DNA of 64,000 nt from Metabacillus sediminilitoris (GTDB lineage Bacteria; Bacillota; Bacilli; Bacillales; Bacillaceae): NCBI RefSeq assembly GCF_009720625.1, contig NZ_CP046266.1:2303501-2367500 (forward strand), given 5' to 3'. This document shows, one piece after another, positions 26,782 through 36,933 of the stretch; within the stretch, counting starts at the first letter, position 1, and the number at the start of each line of letters is the position of its first letter. Below the pieces are notes generated by a model. That model had not been told where the DNA came from and did not search any database. It was given only the letters and a program-made list of their open reading frames with translations. Position numbers and translations under genes: made by a program.

Positions 26782-28455
26782 TTAATCACAATTCTTTTCA
26801 GTAATAATCAATGGTCTCATCATGTCATGATCCTCATGTTCAAGAATGTGGCAATGCCATACATATTCTCCTGTGTAGTTTTTAAAGGGGACAATGATCC
26901 TCGTCACTTTGCCAGGTTCAACCCTTACCGTATCTTTCCAGCCTATTTCACTTGGATCTGGGGGGTGTTTTTTTCCAAGTTTGATCCCTTTGCCATTGTT
27001 AATCCATTCCTGTTCATTAAAATCGTTTATATCAAAATCCTGGCGTTCAAGTATCTGGAATTGGACAAGATGAGGATGAATTGGGTGAGTAATGTTTGGA
27101 GGAATGCCAAGAGGACTATTAGGATTAAAAATAGGGCTTGCAAATTCCCAAATTTCAACACTATCAATCTCAGGGGTTTCTGTTGCAGGATCATGAAACA
27201 TTAAGTGATTTATAGTCAACATAAGCCTTGATTGAGCATCTTGATCTTCAGTCATGACAAATCTTCTTGTTTTTGGTTTTGGATCCATCTTTTTGGGTTT
27301 CAATTTTTCAAAATGGCGAAGTTTTATTGGTATTTTACTTTCATCTTCACATTCAACTTCAAGCCCTACTCTAAACTCCATAACATCTTCTTTAAAGGTC
27401 TCTGGAAACCCTTGAAGATTCAATTCTTCTGTTCGAAGTGTTATCGTCTGGCCGGCGAATTTTGAAAAATCGATGATAACATCTAATCGTTCAGCAGGAT
27501 CCAGCGGAAATTCTATTAGTCGCTTCGTTTTTCTTATCATTCCGCCATCTGTGCCTATTTGCAAGAAGGGCTGCCGTTTGTTGTTTTCGTCTAAGAGATA
27601 GAAAGTAAATCCGTTTGTATTTGAAGCATTTAACATTCTAAAGCGGTATTTTCTGGGCTCGACGTTAAGATACGGCCATACCTTTCCGTTGACCACCATG
27701 GTATTCCCAATAAAAGCACGAACGACTGATGGATGTACGGATGCTGGAGGGACTGTATTTGCAGGGTAAAAAAGTGAACCATCTGCTCTAAAGGTTTTAT
27801 CTTGTATCATAAGCGGTATATCATATTTTCCTTTAGGAAGATCAAGGCTCAGCTCATGTTCATCGTGAATAAGGTAGAAACCTGCCAGTCCCGCATAAAG
27901 ATTAAGTCTTGTAACTCCCAATGCATGATCATGATACCAAAGGGTTGTTGCCTGTTGATCATTAGGATATTCAAAAACTTGCCTGCTATATTTCGGTCCT
28001 ACATCTGCGAAGTTGCGTGTAAACCAGGCTTCAGGATGACCATCACTGTCAGGTGCTACATTCGCACCATGAAGATGCACGACCGTTCGCACCTCAGGAT
28101 TATTCATAGCACCGGGTAACGTTTTATCTACCGGTAAAAAGTGATCCAATGGCAAATGATTAATCCATTTAACATTAACGGTTTGTCCTCTCATTGTCTC
28201 AATCGTTGGACCAGGATATATGCCATTATAGCCATAGATAATCGTTTCATTAAAGTCTCGATGAAATTTATGGCTTCCGCACTTCATTTCAACCTCATAA
28301 TAGGCAGAATCATTTCCTTGTGACACAGGATTTAACACCTGTGGAATTGGAAGCTCATCAACAAATTTTTCTATTGTACCTGGGAGTTTTACTGGTACAT
28401 TGGCATTATACTCAGGACAATTATTTGTTACAGAAGTTCCGGAATTTTCAATCAT
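26782..28455 (-). CDS. cotA: CotA-type multicopper oxidase (laccase)
   Basis: A 557-residue three-domain copper oxidase of the spore coat. It has all four copper-ligand motifs: VHLHG, WYHDHA, HPIHPHLVQF and WHCHILEHEDHDMM. CotA oxidises phenolics with O2 and takes part in spore pigment formation. It is longer than B. subtilis CotA (513 residues) because of an N-terminal extension of about 25 residues and small insertions. The ATG at 28455 is preceded by GAAGGTGAG; the in-frame GTG three codons earlier lies inside that site. It is monocistronic. Confidence 0.92.
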   Translation of the reverse strand: MIENSGTSVTNNCPEYNANVPVKLPGTIEKFVDELPIPQVLNPVSQGNDSAYYEVEMKCGSHKFHRDFNETIIYGYNGIYPGPTIETMRGQTVNVKWINHLPLDHFLPVDKTLPGAMNNPEVRTVVHLHGANVAPDSDGHPEAWFTRNFADVGPKYSRQVFEYPNDQQATTLWYHDHALGVTRLNLYAGLAGFYLIHDEHELSLDLPKGKYDIPLMIQDKTFRADGSLFYPANTVPPASVHPSVVRAFIGNTMVVNGKVWPYLNVEPRKYRFRMLNASNTNGFTFYLLDENNKRQPFLQIGTDGGMIRKTKRLIEFPLDPAERLDVIIDFSKFAGQTITLRTEELNLQGFPETFKEDVMEFRVGLEVECEDESKIPIKLRHFEKLKPKKMDPKPKTRRFVMTEDQDAQSRLMLTINHLMFHDPATETPEIDSVEIWEFASPIFNPNSPLGIPPNITHPIHPHLVQFQILERQDFDINDFNEQEWINNGKGIKLGKKHPPDPSEIGWKDTVRVEPGKVTRIIVPFKNYTGEYVWHCHILEHEDHDMMRPLIITEKNCD

Positions 28456-28689
28456 AATACTCACCTTCTTCTTTAGTAAATTTTATTCACTTGAAGCATT
28501 GATTCTAGTATAGTAAATGAAAATAATAGAAGCTGGTGTCGGCCGATATTGATAGAACTGTAAAATGTGCGATGATCTTTCCCTACCTAGAAAAATAGAG
28601 TTGGAAATTAGCAGCTTTCACTAAACTGCCCGGTTTCTTAATAAAAAACAGCCGCCAGTACCGACAGCTGATTTGGGAGGTAGGCTCAA

Positions 28690-28975
28690 ATGGCTAAATA
28701 TGACCGTAGAGAGCATTTAAAACAGATTCATGAAAAAAAGCTATGACTTACCAAAAAATTGAAGAAGCGATAAAACACTTATAACAGCTAAAGAGAGAAT
28801 CAATTTTAATAGCGTTTCTCAGGAAGCGAAAGTAAGTAAAGCGACACTTTACAACAACAACGAAAGTAGATTACGAATCGAATTATTACGTCAGCAACAG
28901 GCTCAAGTCCCTACTCCAAAGCAAATCAAACTTCAGATGGATGATACCAACAAAGATGCAATAATAGTATCTTAG
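28690..28975 (+). pseudogene. Tn554 TnpC-like (DUF6262) relic
   Basis: Pieces in successive frames read AKYDRREHLKQIHEKK, YQKIEEAIKHL and ITAKERINFNSVSQEAKVSK, followed by ATLYNN and ELLRQQQ. This is the pattern of the small DNA-binding TnpC protein of Tn554-type elements. At least two frameshifts are present. No tnpA or tnpB lies nearby. Confidence 0.65.
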
Positions 28976-29007
28976 TAGTTCAAGAACTTTGGAAAAAGAA
29001 ATGCAAA

Positions 29008-29057
29008 AATAAGGTCGTTTACTGGATAATATTTTTCAGGCAGTAAGCGACCTTATT
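29008..29057 (+). terminator. 17-bp hairpin after the TnpC relic
   Basis: AATAAGGTCGTTTACTG (29008-29024) pairs with 29041-29057 with a single G-T wobble, then GTTTG. Probably the original terminator of the transposon gene. Confidence 0.65.
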
Positions 29058-29251
29058 GTTTGTGTGGGTTAATTTAAATGTTTTTTTTATACTACAATTC
29101 TTCTGAAACAAGGAAGCCCATCCCGTGCGTTACAAATGGCATAGCCATTTGTATATATTCTTCTGGTGGCACAGTTATCCTTTTTCACTACCGTTAATAC
29201 CTGATTATGTTAAGTTTATTTCAAAATCATCTCGAAATATAATACAACATC

Positions 29252-29449
29252 TTAAGAAATATTTTTCAATTCCTCTGTTAATCGCAGGAATTCTTCTTTG
29301 TTTCGATCCTGTAATGACTGGTCAATCTTTTTTCGGATTTGCTCTTTTCGGAAATTACGAAGGGCTTTGTTTAATACCATTTCAGCAAATTTAGAACCCA
29401 TGACGTTTACTTCAGGTTGTGGTGGTGTATTAAATAAATTCCTTTCCAT
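29252..29449 (-). CDS. IDEAL-domain small protein
   Basis: A 65-residue protein whose C-terminus (RKKIDQSLQDRNKEEFLRLT followed by EELK) matches the IDEAL domain of Firmicutes, in which IDEAL is here IDQSL. The ATG at 29449 has AAGGAG about ten bases upstream; the frame extends further without a binding site. Some IDEAL proteins bind stress proteases or regulators (such as ComK in YjbA/YpiB-type proteins); the role here is unknown. Confidence 0.7.
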   Translation of the reverse strand: MERNLFNTPPQPEVNVMGSKFAEMVLNKALRNFRKEQIRKKIDQSLQDRNKEEFLRLTEELKNIS

Positions 29450-29625
29450 AGGAAACCAACTCCTTAACCTTTTTTCTATTATACTAACGGTTTCCAGACT
29501 ATTCAAATATTTTGCTTAGTAGTTCTATGGTATTTATTAGACAATATGACTGAAAATTCAAAAAATATATTGATCTTTTACTTATATTAATAGATAATGT
29601 TCTTATAAAAAAGGGGGAATGTATT

Positions 29626-29766
29626 GTGAGTTTAGGTAAAGTATTTCGAGTGACTATTGGAGCAAATGCGCTTCTTTTATTAACAGTTCTATTTCTTCCT
29701 GCACTATTGATTACTAATGATATTAGTATTATTCAATCAGCTATTGATTTTATAAATAAAGATTAA
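29626..29766 (+). CDS. 46-residue single-span membrane protein
   Basis: GTG start eight bases after AAGGGGG. A basic N-terminus (MSLGKVFRV) is followed by one long hydrophobic stretch (ANALLLLTVLFLPALLI) and a polar tail. No family recognised. The good binding site and clean topology make it a plausible gene. Confidence 0.5.
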   Translation: MSLGKVFRVTIGANALLLLTVLFLPALLITNDISIIQSAIDFINKD

Positions 29767-29861
29767 CTTATAAAACTCTCTAATAATAAAACCATCCAAT
29801 ATAAAGTGAACCCACAAAGTTAGACAAATATTTTAAGCAACTATCTGACCTGAATATCTCT

Positions 29862-30052
29862 TTGGAGCAGATGTCGGAAACAGCACTTCGCTTTTCCTAA
29901 GTCATCCGGCAGTGTCAACTGTCATCCCTGGGATGCGTTCGATTCGTCATGCCGAAATGAACTGTCAAGTAGGGGGTGGAAAGGGGCTACCGAAAGAGCA
30001 ACTTGAACAGCTTAAATCTCATCGCTGGATTCGGAATTTCTATAAGGCTTGA
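29862..30052 (+). pseudogene. Aldo/keto reductase, C-terminal relic
   Basis: After a frameshift near 29898 the sequence reads [20 protein letters not shown], then [20 protein letters not shown] and stop, the typical end of aldo/keto reductases. The N-terminal barrel is missing. Confidence 0.75.
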
Positions 30053-30085
30053 AAATCTTAAGTTGAATTTGATATAAACACTAAA

Positions 30086-30131
30086 AGGAGCTGAATCAAA
30101 AGCCTAATTAGGCATTGAGTCAGCTCTTTTT
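30086..30131 (+). terminator. Terminator after the reductase relic
   Basis: GAGCTGAATCAA (30088-30099) pairs with TTGAGTCAGCTC, with an inner GCCT-AATT-AGGC, followed by TTTTT. Confidence 0.75.
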
Positions 30132-30209
30132 GATTTCTCATTTATTAAGTTTCAACTTCATCTAAACTCTAATAGCTTCTATTGAAATATTTTTTAGGAC
30201 TTAAGTCTG

Positions 30210-30239
30210 TTGACAATGGGAATCATTATCAATTATTAT
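30210..30239 (+). promoter_or_regulatory. Siderophore operon promoter
   Basis: TTGACA (30210-30215), an 18-base spacer and TATTAT (30234-30239). A Fur box overlaps the -35 and spacer. Confidence 0.65.
30212..30230. promoter_or_regulatory. Fur box 1
   Basis: GACAATGGGAATCATTATC matches 16 of 19 bases of the classical Fur box (GATAATGATAATCATTATC) and sits within the promoter. Confidence 0.75.
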
Positions 30240-30258
30240 AAAACTCAGATAAGTTGTT

Positions 30259-30277
30259 GAGAACAATTATCATTATC
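30259..30277. promoter_or_regulatory. Fur box 2
   Basis: GAGAACAATTATCATTATC matches about 15 of 19 Fur-box bases, downstream of the transcription start. Confidence 0.65.
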
Positions 30278-30306
30278 ATTAAAATTTCTGGTAAAGGAAC
30301 AGTGAA

Positions 30307-32301
30307 ATGAGCGCGATACATACCGAATATACGAGAATTATACAAAAAGAGGTTTTTGATGAGGAAGAATCAAAAACGTTAACTTACATTAGGAGCGAAG
30401 AGCCTGAATTGGAAGAACTGTATCTAATGAATCTTCAGGCAGGAAGAAGAGGTATCTTTCAACGTCTATTTCAGGCACTCATACGAGAAAAGCTAATCGA
30501 CGAAGAGAGAGTTTCATGGATAGAAGGAACAAGGATCTATATTAAGCTTCCCGGTGAAAAAACGCTGCAGGCTGCCGTCAAGAAGCGACATTCACTTGGA
30601 AGATTTGATGTAGAAGGGGATGCTATTGTTGAAAGTTGTGGGTCCTCTAGAGTACTTACACATCCTGTTGAACTACTAGAGTTGTTAAGGCAAGAAGGAT
30701 TGTTAAAAGAAGCAACGGAAGAGCAGTTTCAACGATTCAAAATGGAAATTAAAAACGGAGTAGCGAATCTAACCTTAGCATTGGCAGGTGCTGCTCGAAG
30801 GAAAAGAGAGTTAGCTGCTATTGCTAAATTAGAAGATATACAGACCTCCTTAGAATGGGTGGTCAAACAGAGTAAGGACAACAAGAACTTTAGTCCACTT
30901 GCTTTTTATGAACAATGGGTTGTTGAAGGTCATCCCCTGCATCCTGGAGCTAAGACAAAGTTTGGTCTTGAGGTAGCCGATGTCATACGTTATTCACCAG
31001 AATGGGGTGCCACTCCAGAGGTAGCTCTTGCGGCGGTTGCAAAAAACGATTGTCAAACCACATCTATCGATGAACATACAGTGACAACTCGTCTGTACCA
31101 AGAATATGAATGCTTACAATTATTTGTTGAAAAAACATTACAAGAGCAGGGATTAGATCATACCCAGTTCGAGTTGATTCCCGTTCACCCATGGCAGTTT
31201 GATCATACTTTATGCACTCTGTACAAAGAAGAGATAGAACAGAAAAGGATCGTTCCTATTTCGGATTTTCGTATTCCGACACTGTCATTGGTTTCTTTTC
31301 GCTCGTTAGCTCCCATCCAAAACCGCGGGCAGAGAAAGCATCATATAAAAACAGCAGTCAATGTACAAACAACCAGTGCTGTACGTACCGTTTCACCTAA
31401 TTCCGTGGAAAATGGGCCAATTCTTTCGAAAATATTAGCCAACATTCAAGAAAAAGAGAATGATTTTGCGGGAAGCTTTGTTGTACTTCAAGAACGAGCG
31501 GGTACTTATTTTCAACCAGCAAATCAAGCGTTGTCGGAAGATGAGCGCTGGACACTACAAGCAAATTTAGCGTCTATCCTGCGGGAGAATCCTGAGAACC
31601 ATGTCAAAAACGAGGAGGAAATCCCCATGGCTGCTGCAGCGCTTTTAGCGGATTCACCGATTAGCGGTAAGCCTATTGCGGTTGAATTAGTAGAGGAACT
31701 AGCTGGCTACTATGGTTTATCTGATTTAGCAGAGGCGGCAGCCTTATTTATACAAAGATATGCACAAACATCGTTACCAGGCTTTTTAACCTTGATGGTA
31801 CGGTATGGAATTAGTTTAGAAGGTCATATGCAGAATAGTGTCTCTGTTTTTCGTAATGGAGAGCTGGTGCGTATTCTTTTAAGAGACTTTGGCGGTGTGC
31901 GTATTCTACCAGAAAGATTGAAGAAGCAAGGATTTCAAGCAGAATTTTATCCTGGCTCATCAATAGTAACGGAAAAAGTAGACCAATTGCGAAATATTAT
32001 CTCTTATTCCGTCATGCAGAACCATTTTGCTGAATTAATCACATGCATCGTTCGTGCCCTAGGAATCGATGAGGAGAAGCTTTGGAAGCAGGTTGTTGCA
32101 GTATGTAAAGCTGTTTTTGAAGAACTGAAGAAAGATCCTTCCATTGCAGAACAGGCTTCAGCAGACGAGCAAGCTCTTTTTCAACCTATGATTGACTTAA
32201 AGGCACTAACAACTATGAGACTACGAGGAGATATTACAGCCTATTCGTTTATGCAAGTTCCAAATCCTATAACGGAATGGAAAGGAGAGATCCAGTCATG
32301 A
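30307..32301 (+). CDS. IucA/IucC-family NRPS-independent siderophore synthetase 1
   Basis: A 664-residue NIS synthetase that adenylates a carboxylate such as citrate and condenses it with an amine or hydroxyl. Signature pieces are VEGHPLHPGAKTKFG (near residue 210), VHPWQFDH, KTAVNVQTTSAVRTVSP, SLEGHMQNSVSVF and RDFGGVR. It overlaps the next synthetase by the ATGA of stop and start. Fur boxes upstream predict induction by iron limitation. Length is nearer to the staphyloferrin A enzymes than to the shorter AsbA/AsbB type. Confidence 0.9.
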   Translation: MSAIHTEYTRIIQKEVFDEEESKTLTYIRSEEPELEELYLMNLQAGRRGIFQRLFQALIREKLIDEERVSWIEGTRIYIKLPGEKTLQAAVKKRHSLGRFDVEGDAIVESCGSSRVLTHPVELLELLRQEGLLKEATEEQFQRFKMEIKNGVANLTLALAGAARRKRELAAIAKLEDIQTSLEWVVKQSKDNKNFSPLAFYEQWVVEGHPLHPGAKTKFGLEVADVIRYSPEWGATPEVALAAVAKNDCQTTSIDEHTVTTRLYQEYECLQLFVEKTLQEQGLDHTQFELIPVHPWQFDHTLCTLYKEEIEQKRIVPISDFRIPTLSLVSFRSLAPIQNRGQRKHHIKTAVNVQTTSAVRTVSPNSVENGPILSKILANIQEKENDFAGSFVVLQERAGTYFQPANQALSEDERWTLQANLASILRENPENHVKNEEEIPMAAAALLADSPISGKPIAVELVEELAGYYGLSDLAEAAALFIQRYAQTSLPGFLTLMVRYGISLEGHMQNSVSVFRNGELVRILLRDFGGVRILPERLKKQGFQAEFYPGSSIVTEKVDQLRNIISYSVMQNHFAELITCIVRALGIDEEKLWKQVVAVCKAVFEELKKDPSIAEQASADEQALFQPMIDLKALTTMRLRGDITAYSFMQVPNPITEWKGEIQS

Positions 32302-34421
32302 GTGCAAGTTCAACTCAGCTTCTTGAAAGAGATGTTCTACATACGGTATATAGGAATTTCCGACAGGAATATATGCTGGAAGATGAATTAAAAGTCCTCA
32401 CTTTTTTAGAAACCAATTATCCTGATATGGTTCCTGCATATGTGTTTTCTCTTGCAAGAGGGCGTCAAGGGATTTTGCGTCGGCTAGCAGGGGCCATGTT
32501 GCGTGAAGATATCATGGGACTTACTTCAAGTTCGTATGATCTGTACATTATTGACTCCATTCAGGCTTTAAATGTTCCAGCTATTGATGAGTATTGGCAG
32601 ATGGTTATTCGAACACTCCATACATATGGCTTAGAAAGTGGAAAAATCTATAAATTATATCCTCTTTGTGAGAGAGAATGTCTTGTTATTCCGGTAACTC
32701 GAACTTATGCCTTTAACCGAGTAGAAGTAGATGGTGTTATTTTACATGTTTCTGAAGATGGAGTTAGAACAATAGAACACGCTGTTGAATTGCTCCAGTT
32801 GATGCGCCATAAGGAAGAAGCTCACAATGAAATAGGGCAAAGTGCATGGGTGAAGCTAGCTGAAGAATTAGTAAATGGAAGTGCGAATCTGGCACTTTCC
32901 TATGCCTATTGGAAGCAGAAGAAAAAAGAACTTCAGAAAAAAGCTGATGAACACGGAATTACGACTACCATTGATTGGGTACTGTTACAAAAGATGCAAG
33001 ATCGTGAATTTGATTCAAGTTTGTTTTTTGAACAATTATCCGTAGAAGGACATAATCTTCATCCAGGTACCAAAACAAAAATAGGCATGGAACCAGAAGA
33101 TGTGTTTCGTTATGCACCAGAATTTGATGGAGTAGCCGATATTCATTTTGTCGGAATTCATAAGGATTATGCGGAGTGGGTCGTTATAGAGGAAAATGAA
33201 GAGGATGCGAATGCATTTCTCTTTAAAGAGTATCCAGAATTACCAAAGGCAGTTAAACGAGAATTTGCAGAACACGAACTCAGCGTTAACGATTATGTAT
33301 TGGTCCCTGTGCATCCTTGGCAGCTGGAAAAAGCACTACCAGACATCTACCACCAAGAAATCAAGGAACAGATTGTGGTTCCTATACGTGGCATGATGGT
33401 TCGAAGTGGGGCAACATCTTCTTTCAGAACAGTAGTACCTTTTGCGAATGGGGAGACGCCTAAACATGCGATAAAAGTAGCTGTCAACAGTCAGATGACT
33501 TCTACTGTTCGCTCTATATCCGCAAATACCACAAATAACGCTACGGTCTTTACTCGACTCATTCGTTCCATTATGCAGCAGGAACAAGACTTGGTTGAGA
33601 AGTTTGTACCTGTGTGTGAATGCGCAGGATTTAATTTCAAAATCAAAGAAACAGAAGGACTTACAGGTAATCATAAGCTAAAAAGCAGAAATCTATCTGC
33701 TGTGTTACGTGAGAATGTAGAATCATTTGTAGCGTTGGACGAAGTAGCCATTGTTGGCAGCTCACTTTTTGCTGAATCACCAATCACGGAAAAGTTGATT
33801 CTTGTCGAATTAATTGAAATGTATGCTGAAAAAAGGAAAGAAACGTCACTTCGGAAGGCTGCGTTTCAGTTCGTCTCAGAGTATGTTTCAATCGCACTTC
33901 CAGGCTTCCTTACCCTCATGGTAAAGTACGGAATTGGTTTAGAAGGTCATTTACAAAACAGTGTGATGGTATTTAAAGATGGTCGCCCTGTTCGAATGCT
34001 GTTTCGCGATTGGGGAGGAACTAGAATATATCGAAGCAGACTACAACAACATCAAGAACAAGTGCAATTTTATCCTGGTTCCGTCACGGTGACGGATAGT
34101 CTAAAGGAAATGCATAATAAGGTATTTTATACGGTATTACAGAATCACTGCGGTGAGTTAGTTCTGCAAGTATGCAAGCATTTTGGCTTAGGGGAAGGAG
34201 AGTTGTGGCAGGAGATTCATCGGATTTGCAAAAAAGTCTTTGATCAACTTGAGTCCTTACCCCACTATTCCGAAAGTGTACGCATAGACAGGAAAGCATT
34301 ATATCAAGCAGAAGTAGATCACAAGGCACTTGCAAAAATGCGTTTAGAACCCGAAGGGAAAGAATATTCCTACGCAATCGTCCCTAATCCTCTTCACGAA
34401 TTTAGTCGGAAGGAAGAATAA
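32298..34421 (+). CDS. IucA/IucC-family NRPS-independent siderophore synthetase 2
   Basis: A 707-residue paralog with the same motifs: VEGHNLHPGTKTKIG, VHPWQLEK, KVAVNSQMTSTVRSIS, GLEGHLQNSVMVF and RDWGGTR. The ATG at 32298 follows AAAGGAGAG at a good distance and overlaps the previous stop. Two synthetases imply two successive condensations, for example two citrates on a diamine. Confidence 0.9.
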   Translation: MSASSTQLLERDVLHTVYRNFRQEYMLEDELKVLTFLETNYPDMVPAYVFSLARGRQGILRRLAGAMLREDIMGLTSSSYDLYIIDSIQALNVPAIDEYWQMVIRTLHTYGLESGKIYKLYPLCERECLVIPVTRTYAFNRVEVDGVILHVSEDGVRTIEHAVELLQLMRHKEEAHNEIGQSAWVKLAEELVNGSANLALSYAYWKQKKKELQKKADEHGITTTIDWVLLQKMQDREFDSSLFFEQLSVEGHNLHPGTKTKIGMEPEDVFRYAPEFDGVADIHFVGIHKDYAEWVVIEENEEDANAFLFKEYPELPKAVKREFAEHELSVNDYVLVPVHPWQLEKALPDIYHQEIKEQIVVPIRGMMVRSGATSSFRTVVPFANGETPKHAIKVAVNSQMTSTVRSISANTTNNATVFTRLIRSIMQQEQDLVEKFVPVCECAGFNFKIKETEGLTGNHKLKSRNLSAVLRENVESFVALDEVAIVGSSLFAESPITEKLILVELIEMYAEKRKETSLRKAAFQFVSEYVSIALPGFLTLMVKYGIGLEGHLQNSVMVFKDGRPVRMLFRDWGGTRIYRSRLQQHQEQVQFYPGSVTVTDSLKEMHNKVFYTVLQNHCGELVLQVCKHFGLGEGELWQEIHRICKKVFDQLESLPHYSESVRIDRKALYQAEVDHKALAKMRLEPEGKEYSYAIVPNPLHEFSRKEE

Positions 34422-34427
34422 GGAGTT

Positions 34428-35651
34428 ATGGCACAAATAGAAGTTCAGTTTCAGCAGCCATCACGCTTTGCTCTTCACTCAAGAATGTTTAGAATTTTCA
34501 TGTCTGGAAGCTTGGTGACACGAGTAGGGGATTGGATGGATTTAGTCGCCTTAAACTGGGCGGTATTACAGTTTACGAACTCTCCACTCCATTTAGGATT
34601 GGTGAATGCTTGCCGTTTAGTGCCTACTTTTTTACTGAGTGTACCGGCAGGCATATTGGCTGATCGATATGATCGACGAAAATTATTAATTTTGCTTCAA
34701 ATAGGTATGATGTTGTTGACGTTTTTCCTGGGCTATCTTATCGAGGCAAGACAGTCATTTTGGTTTTTTGCATTCATTGTCACGCTAAGGTCTATGCTGG
34801 CAGCTATGGACTCGCCTATTCGAAATGCATTAGTGCCAAATCTTGTACCTCAGAGCTCTATGGCAAGTGCAATCGCTATTAATACGATGGTCATTAATCT
34901 TTCTCGTATTATCGGACCAGCGATTGCAGGAGTATTGCTTACAATCATCGACATTGCCAATTTATTTTATATTAACGCGTGGGGTACGTTAGGTGTACTA
35001 TTATCGTTACTTATGATTCGTTCTTATTCTTTTCCAACCCCTGATAAAAAGGAAAGAGAGAAAACAACGCTTCGAGAGGCAGCGGATTATATAAAAAGTC
35101 AACCCTCCGTTCAATCTTTACTTATTTTAGCTATTGTACCGATGATATTTGGGTTTCCTTACACAACGATGATGCCCTTATTTGCTAAGGATCTTTTAAA
35201 GCTTGGACCTGAAGGATTTGGGATGCTTCTATCTGTTTCATCTGTCGGTGCATTAGTTGGGACAACTTGGCTTTCTCTTGGTAAAGAAATCAAGGGTGCG
35301 GGAAAGTGGTTGATTTATTCCATTATGGGATTTGGAGTATCTTTGCTTTTATTTATAGGAACCAAAAACGTGTTCATAGCAGGAACAGCTATGTTTCTTG
35401 TCGGATTAACGAGTCAGACCTACCGAACGATGAGCCGCATTACTTTACAGATTCACGTTCCCGATCAATTGCGAGGCAGGATATTGAGCATTGCCTTAAT
35501 GGATAGAGGATTTATTCCGTTAGGAGCGATACTCATAGGGGCTATTGCGGCATGGGCAGGTGCTTTATGGGCAGGCGTCATAATGGGGTTAGGCTGTATT
35601 GTAACAACCTTAGTTATCGTAGCAAGAAGACGACAAATTTGGCAATTGTAA
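34428..35651 (+). CDS. MFS exporter of the siderophore operon
   Basis: A 407-residue major facilitator protein with about 12 membrane segments and the loop ADRYDRRKLL after helix 2, in the group of EntS/SbnD/SfaA-type siderophore exporters. It begins six bases after the second synthetase. AAGGAG is only two bases before the ATG, so initiation may be coupled to the upstream gene. Confidence 0.85.
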   Translation: MAQIEVQFQQPSRFALHSRMFRIFMSGSLVTRVGDWMDLVALNWAVLQFTNSPLHLGLVNACRLVPTFLLSVPAGILADRYDRRKLLILLQIGMMLLTFFLGYLIEARQSFWFFAFIVTLRSMLAAMDSPIRNALVPNLVPQSSMASAIAINTMVINLSRIIGPAIAGVLLTIIDIANLFYINAWGTLGVLLSLLMIRSYSFPTPDKKEREKTTLREAADYIKSQPSVQSLLILAIVPMIFGFPYTTMMPLFAKDLLKLGPEGFGMLLSVSSVGALVGTTWLSLGKEIKGAGKWLIYSIMGFGVSLLLFIGTKNVFIAGTAMFLVGLTSQTYRTMSRITLQIHVPDQLRGRILSIALMDRGFIPLGAILIGAIAAWAGALWAGVIMGLGCIVTTLVIVARRRQIWQL

Positions 35652-35677
35652 TTATATATGGGAGTGGACAAATAAAG

Positions 35678-36925
35678 ATGGAAAATATCGTGCAATCTCT
35701 CAGAATGGAACGAGAGAAACCTTTTTGTGCCTATTTATATGACTTATCGAAACTGCGTCACCATGTGAATCAATTAATGACAACTCTTCCTTCAGCATGT
35801 CGTTTATTTTATGCGATTAAAGCAAACTCAGATGCAAATCTACTTACAACTTTAGCTCCAATGGTTCATGGGTTTGAAGTAGCTTCATTAGGGGAGATAG
35901 AGAAAGTCCGGGCTGTGGATGCGAAAATTCCTATCCTGTTCGGTGGACCTGGAAAAACACAGGAAGAGATTGAAGGGGCTATTCATCACGGAGTCACTTT
36001 GCTTCATGTTGAGAGCATACATGAATTGCAGTTGGTCAATCACATTGCCAGTCAAAAAGGGACAACCGTATCCATTTTGCTGCGTGTCAATTTGCGTAGT
36101 TCCGTTCCAAACGCACAATTGAAAATGGCAGGTGTACCGACACAATTTGGAATTGATGAAGTAGAAGTGCCCAATGCAATTGCTTTAGCAAAAAGTTTGC
36201 CGAATGTGAAGCTCCTAGGTTTTCATTTTCACGCAATGTCTAATAATGGTGATTCTAAGACCCACGTGTACTTTGTAGACCATTGCTTTGAAATGGCAAA
36301 AACATGGGGAAAAGAGTGGAATATAGATATCTCTTATATAAATGTAGGCGGAGGTATTGGGATTAACTACCAAGATGTAGAAAATCAGTTTGATTGGGTC
36401 GACTTTATGGAGGGTTTAGAAAAAGTATTAGAAAAGCACAACAATACCAATTGGCAGACGTTGTTTGAATGTGGTCGTTACATCACTTCTTCGTGCGGCT
36501 ACTACGCAGCAGAGGTATTAGATATCAAACAAAATCATGGTAAATCTTTTTGTGTGATTCGTGGGGGAAGCCATCACTTAAGACTCCCGGCAGCTTGGAA
36601 ATCGAGTCACCCTTTTACAATCGTACCAGTAGAAAAGTGGTCATATCCCTTCGCGCGCCCTGAATTAAACGATTCTGTGATTACTGTGGCAGGGGAGCTG
36701 TGTACTCCTAATGATGTACTTGCAAGAGATATATCTGTTCCACGTATTCGGGTTGGAGATATTCTTCTTTTCAGTTATGCAGGAGCTTATGGTTGGGCTA
36801 TTTCCCATCATGATTTTCTCAGTCATCCGCATCCAGAGCACCTCTACATAGAATCTGACTCAATCAACGGTTCCGGTGCAAAAACGGAGGACAAAAGACT
36901 ACAAATAAAAATAAGTGTTGTGTAG
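35678..36925 (+). CDS. PLP-dependent decarboxylase/racemase, SbnH-like
   Basis: A 415-residue fold-type III PLP enzyme. The PLP lysine is Lys48 in FYAIKANSD. Other motifs are HGFEVASLGE, GFHFHAMSNN, NVGGGIGINY, GELCTPNDVLARD (Cys shared by the two half-sites) and GAYGWAISHHDFLSHPHP. It resembles staphyloferrin B SbnH, which decarboxylates a citryl-diaminopropionate intermediate, and also the SfaC group. It probably supplies or processes the amine part of the siderophore. The ATG at 35678 gives the expected N-terminus; the frame extends upstream inside the MFS gene. Confidence 0.85.
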   Translation: MENIVQSLRMEREKPFCAYLYDLSKLRHHVNQLMTTLPSACRLFYAIKANSDANLLTTLAPMVHGFEVASLGEIEKVRAVDAKIPILFGGPGKTQEEIEGAIHHGVTLLHVESIHELQLVNHIASQKGTTVSILLRVNLRSSVPNAQLKMAGVPTQFGIDEVEVPNAIALAKSLPNVKLLGFHFHAMSNNGDSKTHVYFVDHCFEMAKTWGKEWNIDISYINVGGGIGINYQDVENQFDWVDFMEGLEKVLEKHNNTNWQTLFECGRYITSSCGYYAAEVLDIKQNHGKSFCVIRGGSHHLRLPAAWKSSHPFTIVPVEKWSYPFARPELNDSVITVAGELCTPNDVLARDISVPRIRVGDILLFSYAGAYGWAISHHDFLSHPHPEHLYIESDSINGSGAKTEDKRLQIKISVV

Positions 36926-36933
36926 AAAAACAA

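Noticed and set aside
26827..28323. Several plus-strand frames opposite cotA
   Set aside because: Shadows of the cotA coding strand with no binding sites or family motifs.
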